Source: Zelonia costaricensis | Lineage: Eukaryota; Euglenozoa; Kinetoplastea; Trypanosomatida; Trypanosomatidae | Assembly: GCA_030849075.1 (NCBI GenBank) | Contig: JASAOO010003557.1 | Span: forward strand, 1-25,000 | Length of the DNA stretch: 25,000 nucleotides | Direction: 5' to 3' | Part shown: positions 16,247 through 22,626 of the stretch, in pieces | Layout: each line of letters starts with the position of its first letter | Position numbering within the stretch: position 1 is the first letter of the stretch | The notes under the pieces: model-generated | Told to the model about the DNA's origin: nothing | Database searches by the model: none | The model's input: only the letters and a program-made list of their open reading frames with translations | Translations under genes and position numbers: made by a program

Positions 16247-19063
16247 ATGACAGACTTCGAGCAACGACATGGCAAGGTCGACATCAGCCTTCCGCGCGCA
16301 AGCGCCTACGTGCGCGATGTCCACGGCCGCCCCGTGCCAGCCGGGGCACAGACGCCCGCGCCCGGTTACGCACCCGCCATCACTGCGACGCCTTCGGCTG
16401 AGCTGTCGAGGCGCGTGACGAGCGCCCTCGACGCCGGTGCGTCCAACGCGGCGGCGCTGCGTAGCTACGCAGAGTGGTACCTCCCGTCCACCACAGAACT
16501 CGCTGCTGCGGCGCATACCATCACCACCACCGCCGCTGCGGCCACATCATCCTCTTCGGCCCTTATCGTGCCGCCGGCCACCGCCAGCGTTCGTGCGGTG
16601 CCCACGGTGGAGCACTTCAAGCAGCTGAGCCGCGGCGCGGGCCGCAAGCAGGAGGAGTACCTGTGGAGCCTCATGCAGGATGTCTTCGCCGACGCCGAGC
16701 AGGCGGACCAGTACCACCCCGACGTCATCGGCATCGAGACGGCGCAGCCGCACCGGCGCTGGTTCATCTCGCACTACGCCCACCTCCAGGCGCTGCTGCA
16801 GCGTCAGCCGGTCCTGCGACGCGCCAACCTCATCTGCCGCTGGCTCGAGGCGACGTACCGCGACGAGTCCCGCCAGGAGCCGCTTCTGCGTGGGGAGGAG
16901 GAGCAGGTGCTGCGTCAGATCATCCTGACCTTTGTGCGCGGCGGCGAGCTGCACCGCGCCATCAACGCGGCCGTCACGTACGAGAGCTGCGTGCTGAGCT
17001 GCGTGCTGAGCGCGGCGCAGCTGCAGACCGTGCCGGAGCCGTGGTTTAGCCAGACCGCGCTCGTGCCGCTCTTCGGCGAGTACGCGAATGGCGAGCTGGA
17101 GCAGGCCTGGTCCGGCAACGAGTACCGCCTCGACAACCTCTCGCAGCTCTACGAGGAGTCCACGAAGTTCCGCGGCAGCGGCGGCGGCGGGGGTGGTGCG
17201 GCGGGTGCGCTGGTGCCGGGCAGCCAGGCAGCCTTTGGCTCCACCACCGACTTCGACGCCCTCATCGGCGCGGCGCTGTGCGGCAACCTGGACGTGCTGG
17301 AGAACGCCTTCAAGGTGAACGGAAGCTGGAAGGACATGGCGTGGTGCTACCTTCGCTGCGCCCTCGTCGTCGCCTTCAGCAAGCAAATAATGGTTGCCAC
17401 CGGCAACAGCGGCGGCGCCGTCGACCGCGGCTACGCGCTCTTCATTGAGTCTATGACAGGCGGCAGCGACGACTGGGCCACGGGCTTCGCACTGAAGCTC
17501 GCACAGGGGCTGGCGGCACGGCTGCAGAGCGGCTTCCTCGCACGCGCCTCCATCGTGGAGCAGCTGCAGATGCGCTTCATTCTACAGACCCTCACCTGCA
17601 TGGACGGCAAGAGCGCCGCGCTCTTGCCGTCCCCGGTGCCGTCGCCCTCCGCGGTGGCGCTCGCGGGGCGGGCGGTGATGTCGTGGTTTGACGGCGTGCA
17701 CGCGGAGGCCAACAGCGACGCGGCGCGGCTCGTCACGCACGTGCTGCTCGCCCAGGACGTCGCGTATGGGGAGACGCTGAGCCCACACACGGTGCAGCTC
17801 ACGGCCGGCGCGGCCCTCGCCTCGTCGCTGGCGCAGTACGCCGTGGCGCTCGCGGTGCTGCCGCGGTACCCTTTCGACGAGGGCCTGCGCGCCGTCACGG
17901 CGATGACGCTGCGGCTGCGCGACCCGCGGCACCGCGCCGGCGTCTATGCCGCCTTCATTCTGGCCGCACGCGAGTACGAGCTGGGGCGGCAGCGGCTCTT
18001 GTCGGCCAGCGATCTGGAGGAGCAGGAGGCGCGGCTCGTGCGCCAGTTTGTGACAGCTGACGGAGACGCGGACGTGCATGCCGAGGTGCAGCGGCTGCTG
18101 TACCAGCGCATCGAGCCGTCGCAGATGCTGACGCACAACGAGCTGGCTGAGCAGCTCATGTGGCAGGCAATGCACGCCAACTCGGTGGCCGACTACGTGG
18201 CGGTGCTGCGGCGGGGCCTGCAGGCGTGCTGCAGCTTCTGGCTGACGCAGCCCGAGCCCGAGGTGGAGGCGATTGCGGATGTGAGCGGCATCCTGACGCG
18301 GCGCGTCCTGCTCGAGATGCAGCGCTGGACGGGGTCGAGCGGTGACGGCAGTGGCGCACTCGACGTCGGTGTGTCGTCACCGGCTGCACCCTCGCTAAGC
18401 CCCGTCACAGACCTCGAGCGCAGCGAAGCGACTTTCTGGTATGTCATGAGCGAGGCACGCGGCATTGCGAAGCAGCACGCGACGGTGACGGCGCAGCTCC
18501 TCGCCGCGGCGCACACCGCCGCCTTTGCCGGCGCGGCGGCGAACTCGGGCCGGACACTGGTGTACCAGCTGACACAGGAGGAGGCCGCGCTTGTGGGCCG
18601 GCTGGTTGAGCACACCCGCCGTGCTGTCCGCCACGGCGGCGCTGTTGTGCATCGCGACCGGCAGTGCCTGACGGCCATCATCGCTCTTGTGCAGCAGCTC
18701 ACCGATGCGGTGGCGCTGTCGCTCGCCTCGGGTGAGACGGAGGGCGACGTGGCGGCCGAGAGCCCGGCACCGCGCGACGAGCTGGCGCGGATGCAGCACG
18801 TATACGCGCTGGTGGAGGAGCTGCACGATGCTGGCTACCTCGACCCGGCCCTGCTGCCGCAGCAGTGCGCCGCCGACCTGTACACGCAAATCCGAGCCAT
18901 GCGGGTGTCGTACGGAAGGCGGGTACACAAGCGCCAAGTCGTTGCAGCCCTGCACGAGCGTGCGCGCGGCGGCGCCGCCGCCGCCGCCGCGGGTGGCGGT
19001 GGGAGCGGCACCGATGTAGCGAACGTGCCAGGCGCCGCCGCCGCTGCGGAGGCGGAGGCGTGA
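16247..19063 (+). CDS. Nup107/Nup84-like scaffold nucleoporin
   Basis: 938 residues, almost entirely helical in character. Residues 1-115 are a less ordered head with a Thr/Ala/Ser patch near 85-112. From about 120 the chain reads as a helical solenoid: RWFISHYAHLQALLQRQP, ICRWLEATYRDE, FVRGGELHRAI. Most telling is AALCGNLDVLENAF (from about 342) followed by SWKDMAWCYLRC (360-371). In human NUP107 I recall the same pairing of AALSGNL and TWEDTVWAYFR. A Gly/Ala insert sits just before it (about 308-323), and the tail from about 905 is Ala/Gly-rich. Nup107/Nup84 belongs to the Y-complex coat of the nuclear pore; trypanosome pores have this complex with divergent members, and I cannot say which named trypanosome Nup this matches. 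A tandem 12-base duplication at 16985-17008 gives SCVL twice. Confidence 0.9.
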   Translation: MTDFEQRHGKVDISLPRASAYVRDVHGRPVPAGAQTPAPGYAPAITATPSAELSRRVTSALDAGASNAAALRSYAEWYLPSTTELAAAAHTITTTAAAATSSSSALIVPPATASVRAVPTVEHFKQLSRGAGRKQEEYLWSLMQDVFADAEQADQYHPDVIGIETAQPHRRWFISHYAHLQALLQRQPVLRRANLICRWLEATYRDESRQEPLLRGEEEQVLRQIILTFVRGGELHRAINAAVTYESCVLSCVLSAAQLQTVPEPWFSQTALVPLFGEYANGELEQAWSGNEYRLDNLSQLYEESTKFRGSGGGGGGAAGALVPGSQAAFGSTTDFDALIGAALCGNLDVLENAFKVNGSWKDMAWCYLRCALVVAFSKQIMVATGNSGGAVDRGYALFIESMTGGSDDWATGFALKLAQGLAARLQSGFLARASIVEQLQMRFILQTLTCMDGKSAALLPSPVPSPSAVALAGRAVMSWFDGVHAEANSDAARLVTHVLLAQDVAYGETLSPHTVQLTAGAALASSLAQYAVALAVLPRYPFDEGLRAVTAMTLRLRDPRHRAGVYAAFILAAREYELGRQRLLSASDLEEQEARLVRQFVTADGDADVHAEVQRLLYQRIEPSQMLTHNELAEQLMWQAMHANSVADYVAVLRRGLQACCSFWLTQPEPEVEAIADVSGILTRRVLLEMQRWTGSSGDGSGALDVGVSSPAAPSLSPVTDLERSEATFWYVMSEARGIAKQHATVTAQLLAAAHTAAFAGAAANSGRTLVYQLTQEEAALVGRLVEHTRRAVRHGGAVVHRDRQCLTAIIALVQQLTDAVALSLASGETEGDVAAESPAPRDELARMQHVYALVEELHDAGYLDPALLPQQCAADLYTQIRAMRVSYGRRVHKRQVVAALHERARGGAAAAAAGGGGSGTDVANVPGAAAAAEAEA
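16985..17008 (+). repeat. Exact 12-bp tandem duplication in the nucleoporin gene
   Basis: AGCTGCGTGCTG occurs twice in a row and encodes SCVL-SCVL, so the frame is kept. Confidence 0.8.
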
Positions 19064-19361
19064 GCGGGCGTAGGTGCGCGCGTCGCCAACGGCCGGTGCA
19101 GCGTGTTCTTGTTTTCCTGTTCTCCTCCGTGCCTGTGATTGTCCACCCTGTGCCGTTGCGGGGGAGGGGACGCGCGCTGGTCGGCTTTTCCTTTTTTCAT
19201 GAGTGTGTCTGTGTCTAACACGTACCGTGGCATAGAGTTAAAACCGCACAACGGGAGGCGCAAGCTGAGACGACCGAAGCGCCCCCGCTTCCCCTGTGCC
19301 GCACCCTTTCCGTGGGTCACGGCGAGCGGGAGTCGAAGAAACACGACGGCGAAAACCGCCT

Positions 19362-19401
19362 ACACACACACACACACGCACACACACACAGACACACACA
19401 C
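19362..19401 (+). repeat. Imperfect (AC)n microsatellite
   Basis: Forty bases of AC repeat with two G interruptions in the nucleoporin 3' flank. Confidence 0.9.
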
Positions 19402-19402
19402 T

Positions 19403-19429
19403 GGGGCGGGGGGGAGGGGATGTGCAGGG
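19403..19429 (+). other. G-quadruplex motif adjoining a CA repeat
   Basis: G runs at 19403-19406, 19408-19414, 19416-19419 and 19427-19429, with loops of 1, 1 and 7 bases. It starts two bases after the CA microsatellite. Confidence 0.65.
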
Positions 19430-19591
19430 TCTCGAAGGGGGCGACGAGAGGCTCGTGTGAAGACCGAACACACGCTGCCGCCGCTCTTTGGCGCGGGTTT
19501 GCGCAGGTCAGAAGCCGCCCACTTCAGTGAGGTTTCGCACACAGAGCTGAAGTAGGCATGATGGCCGATGTCGTTCTTGGCGGCACGCGGA

Positions 19592-19613
19592 GGGGGGAGG
19601 GGGTGGGGGAGGG
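19592..19613 (+). other. Strong G-quadruplex motif with single-base loops
   Basis: Runs of 6, 5, 5 and 3 Gs (19592-19597, 19599-19603, 19605-19609, 19611-19613) with one-base loops A, T and A. Single-base loops favour stable parallel quadruplexes. It would be present in the + strand RNA, in the nucleoporin 3' UTR or the processed-out spacer. Confidence 0.75.
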
Positions 19614-19984
19614 TCATGAGCGCCCCTGTGTGTGTGCTCTGTGTGTCTCTGCCCTTCTGCCTCCGCAAGAGTGAATGCGGCTTACCCGGCGTCTTGCAAT
19701 GCGGCACCCCTTTGAGCCGGCTGCGTGGTGCAGCTGAAGCTGTGCGTCAGCGGTGCACATCGAGCCACCCCTCTCTCTCTCACGCGCGCATCATTCACCG
19801 CTTTCCTTTGTTCACTGACGCATCACCCAATGTACGACTTGAACACTGTCTCGTCCCAGCCTCGTTATCTTGCACGCGTCAAACTCGGTTTCTCGGCTGC
19901 CCCGAGCCGCGCCGCCCCACCCCCCTCTTCCCGGATCACATCCCTTCGCGTCAACATCGCGCATCGAAGTCCGTCAAGGTCGGT

Positions 19985-20029
19985 CACTTCTCCTCTCTCC
20001 TTCTCCCTTTTCCTCTCTTCACAATACAG
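19985..20029 (+). promoter_or_regulatory. Polypyrimidine tract and trans-splice acceptor for the HGH1-like gene
   Basis: Thirty-six bases of almost pure C/T (19985-20020) are followed by ACAATACAG (AG at 20028-20029). The next ATG is the start at 20066, leaving a 36-base 5' UTR. This is one of the cleanest acceptors in the window. Confidence 0.8.
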
Positions 20030-20065
20030 AGAATCCAGAACACACAGATACAAAGCAACTTTATC

Positions 20066-21388
20066 ATGTCTGCCGAACCCTCCAGCGTAGCCGCGGCCAC
20101 CGCGTCGGTCGATCAGCTGCCGGCTGAGACGCTGACGCAGCTGCAGGAGACGTTTGACTTTGTCCGGCATGAGCGGGAGGACGTGCGCAAGATGGCCATC
20201 CACGGCATCGCCGAGCACAGCAAAGACAACCGCGACCTGTGGCTCTTCCTGGCCTCGCCCAGGTACGGCCCCAACTGCATCGATGCCCTGCTGCAGTACC
20301 TGCACGCGGGTGGCAAGAACGTGCTGGGCGACATCTTGACGATTCTCGTGAACTGCTCCGCCGACGGCAGCTGCGCCGAGATGCTGGTGCAGCGCAAGAT
20401 TGTGCGCAAGGCAATGCGTTTGCTGGACGGGATAGAGCGCAGTGACCAGGCCGAGTCCTACGTGCGCAGTGTGCAGGAGCTGACACTGATGCTGCTCAGC
20501 AACCTCACTGCCAGCCACGTCACGGCCATCGACGACCTCCTGCAGAAGGAGGATGAGGACATGCGCGGCTTCTACCTGGGCAAGTTGCAGGTGTACTACG
20601 AGCGCTTCGTGAGCGCGATGGAGGCGGATGCCGCCAAGGTCGCGGCCGCGGCGGATGGGGAGGCGGAGGAGAAGCTCGACGGTGTTTCCACAGCAGGAGA
20701 CGCAGCCCCTTCGGCTTCGAGGAAGACGGCGGGCGCAGAGGACGACGAGGCGGAGGCCGAAGCATCGCAGAAGCCGTCCGACTCCGCAGCGGCGGCGATG
20801 TCACACCGCGACCTGAACCGCTGGATCCTGCACATCCTCCTGAACATCACCCGAACTCTGGATGGACAGGAGCTGCTGCTGGAGGACGCGGACTGGCGCG
20901 GCACCCTGAACGGTTCCCTCTCCTCCCCCAACCCACGCCACCGCTACCTCGCCGCGCAGTGCTACCGCAACTGCGGCTGCTCGCCCAAGCCCCTCTACTC
21001 GCTCATCCTCAAGAGCGACGCACTCGTGACGGCGGTGGAGCGGCTGAGCTGCAAAGAGCCCATCGAGGAGATCCAGAGGAGCCTCGCCGAGTTCGTCGCC
21101 AGCATGCTCGAGTCGGAGGACGGCATGGCGCGGCTGGAGAGCATCAACGCGAAGAAGTCGATGGCGGCCGCCGTGGCGGCGTCACAGGCTGCACACGCGG
21201 CTGCCAGTGCCACCGGCGCCGCGAGCCGTGTCGAGGTGGTGGAGGAGGACGGTGTGCCGGTGCCGGCCGCGGTACCCGCCATCACGCTGGCCCCGAGCGT
21301 GTGCGAGTTTGTCAGCCGCAGCGTGCTGCCCTATCTGGATGACATCATGGATGCGTACATTGCCCCCGGCAGTGACGAGCTCGACTAG
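20066..21388 (+). CDS. HGH1-like protein (eEF2 chaperone family)
   Basis: 440 residues with helical-repeat character. The start is the first ATG after a clean splice acceptor. Residues 25-185 carry repeat-like helices with VRKMAIHGIAEHS (39-52), ILVNCSAD (93-100) and LMLLSNLT (141-148). Residues 186-247 are an Ala/Glu/Asp/Ser-rich acidic insert. The fold seems to resume with WILHILLNITRTLDGQELL (253-271) and RYLAAQCYRNCGC (293-305). The pattern LVN-SAD, then LLSNLT, then a late R-N-C segment is what I know of HGH1 (DUF383/DUF384; BRP16/FAM203 in animals). In yeast Hgh1 is a cytosolic armadillo-type protein that helps fold elongation factor eEF2. The tail (about 365-400) is Ala-rich, then SVCEFVSRSVLPYLDDIM. 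Another ARM/HEAT protein is the main alternative. Confidence 0.85.
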   Translation: MSAEPSSVAAATASVDQLPAETLTQLQETFDFVRHEREDVRKMAIHGIAEHSKDNRDLWLFLASPRYGPNCIDALLQYLHAGGKNVLGDILTILVNCSADGSCAEMLVQRKIVRKAMRLLDGIERSDQAESYVRSVQELTLMLLSNLTASHVTAIDDLLQKEDEDMRGFYLGKLQVYYERFVSAMEADAAKVAAAADGEAEEKLDGVSTAGDAAPSASRKTAGAEDDEAEAEASQKPSDSAAAAMSHRDLNRWILHILLNITRTLDGQELLLEDADWRGTLNGSLSSPNPRHRYLAAQCYRNCGCSPKPLYSLILKSDALVTAVERLSCKEPIEEIQRSLAEFVASMLESEDGMARLESINAKKSMAAAVAASQAAHAAASATGAASRVEVVEEDGVPVPAAVPAITLAPSVCEFVSRSVLPYLDDIMDAYIAPGSDELD

Positions 21389-21683
21389 CGACGAGGGGGA
21401 TGGGGGAGGGGAAGGTACGCGCGAGGATGTCTGTGGTGCCCGATTTCGCGTCCAGCAAGCGGGCACTGGCGTCTCGGTTTTTTTAAGTGCCGCGGGTGCG
21501 GTCAGCGGGCGGTCGCGCGGTTTCGAGTAAACGACTCGGCAGGAGTTTGCGCATACGCGTTTGTGCGCGTAAGCGTGCACTTGTGCGTAATGATGTAGCG
21601 TCTCGCCTTGGGAGAAAGAGAGATTGCAGCAAAGCCGATCACAGTAAAGTGAGGGTGCGCGTGGAACACTGCAAGCAGGTGGC

Positions 21684-21739
21684 GGTGCGCGTGTGCGTGG
21701 ATCTGTGCGTATGTGTGTGCATGTGTGTACGTGTGTGCG
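21684..21739 (+). repeat. Degenerate (GT)n tract
   Basis: GT-dominated stretch with scattered C and A interruptions in the HGH1-like 3' flank. Confidence 0.75.
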
Positions 21740-21916
21740 GAAGAAAACAAGAGAGAGAGAGCGTGGCTGTGGCGGTCCGGCTTGCGTGCACTAAGGAGTA
21801 CTCGCGCGTCTCCAGTGCGCCACGCGTCGTTGCCGCTTGGGCGTAGATGTGCGATGTAGACCACGACTCTACCTTCTCTTCTCCCCTGCGTGGCACACTC
21901 GTGTGTATGGATGCGC

Positions 21917-21931
21917 GTGTGTGTGTGTGTG
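21917..21931 (+). repeat. (GT)n microsatellite
   Basis: Fifteen bases of uninterrupted GT repeat in non-coding sequence. Confidence 0.85.
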
Positions 21932-22125
21932 CGCTCGCGATGACGGCATCGATACATGACTGGTGCCCCTCTCCACTTTCACTGCGACCGCCTTCCTCAC
22001 GCCCCTTTCACCCCATCCTTCTTGGTGCTTCCTCCTTCCTCTGCACCCTCACGCTGCGTCTTCGCACCGTGTCGCTTGCACCCTCACCACGCCAACCGCC
22101 CGCGCGCTCCAGTCTCGAGCGACTT

Positions 22126-22172
22126 CGTCTCTCTCTCTCTTCGCTTTTTCTCGCTTGCACCTCCCCACTTAG
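22126..22172 (+). promoter_or_regulatory. Polypyrimidine tract and trans-splice acceptor for the 22276 gene
   Basis: A CT repeat and T-rich tract end in CCACTTAG (AG at 22171-22172). No ATG lies between it and 22276, giving a 103-base 5' UTR. Further AGs at about 22214 and 22258 are possible alternatives. Confidence 0.7.
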
Positions 22173-22275
22173 CCCCTTAGTGCGTCTGCCCGCCTCGCTC
22201 ATACTTCATTCTAGGAAACCTTCCTTCTACGTCCCTTTCCCGTCCCGCCCGAACGCAGGCTCACCTTCTCCAGCC

Positions 22276-22626
22276 ATGTTCCGTCGTCTTGCCCTCAAGA
22301 GCCTCGCCGGTAGCCGCGTGGCGTGCCCCGGCGCGCGCACGTACTTCTACGCGAACTGCGGTGAGACTGGCATCAGCGGCGCTACAATGCAGGCGTTGCT
22401 CAAGGTCACGCTCGCGTGCTGCGTGGTGCAGATGGTTGGCATTCGCTACTTCGTCTTCCTGCGCCTGACGACCAAGAACCAGTTCGTCGAGGACTCCACG
22501 GATCTGTGGGAGAACGACGGGACTGAGATGGAGGGCGAGGAGGCCGTGGCCAACCTCCGCATCCAGCACGAGCGCATCATGCCGTTCATGAACGACATCA
22601 AGGACAAGCTGGAGGCGCAGGCCTAA
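22276..22626 (+). CDS. Small single-helix membrane protein, probably mitochondrial
   Basis: 116 residues. The first 29 residues have five basic residues (R3, R4, K8, R14, R21) and no acidic ones, rich in Ala/Leu/Ser: a typical mitochondrial presequence, with likely cleavage after the R21-T-Y-F region. One hydrophobic helix spans about 40-62 and contains a C-C pair (48-49). The rest is charged: an acidic stretch (about 72-89), then a probable helix to the C-terminus (NLRIQHERIMPFMNDIKDKL). The layout fits an inner-membrane accessory subunit of a respiratory or ATP synthase complex; trypanosomatids have several small lineage-specific subunits of this sort. I do not recognise which one, if any. 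The start is the first ATG after a clean splice acceptor. Confidence 0.8.
   Translation: MFRRLALKSLAGSRVACPGARTYFYANCGETGISGATMQALLKVTLACCVVQMVGIRYFVFLRLTTKNQFVEDSTDLWENDGTEMEGEEAVANLRIQHERIMPFMNDIKDKLEAQA

Larger units (their letters stand above)
19064..20065 (+). other. Intergenic spacer before the HGH1-like gene
   Basis: 1.0 kb without a gene. It contains a CA microsatellite (19362-19401) directly abutting a G-quadruplex motif (19403-19429), a second, stronger G-quadruplex motif (19592-19613), a stretch from 19614 to 19785 of unclear nature, and the splice acceptor at 19985-20029. The open frame from 19568 to 20065 is untranslated leader in my reading. Confidence 0.7.
21389..22275 (+). 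other. Intergenic spacer before the small mitochondrial-type gene
   Basis: 0.9 kb without a gene. It begins with G5-AT-G5-A-G4 (21395-21411) seven bases after the HGH1-like stop. It also holds a T7 run at 21478-21484, GT-rich repeats (21684-21739 and 21917-21931), a GA run at 21751-21761, and pyrimidine-rich sequence from about 21985 leading to the splice acceptor. Confidence 0.7.

Noticed and set aside
19568..20065. Upstream extension of the HGH1-like frame
   Set aside because: It crosses the polypyrimidine tract and the clean acceptor at 20029; the first ATG after the acceptor is 20066.
21847..22275. N-terminal extension of the small mitochondrial-type protein
   Set aside because: It runs through GT and CT repeats and the splice acceptor, and would bury the presequence.
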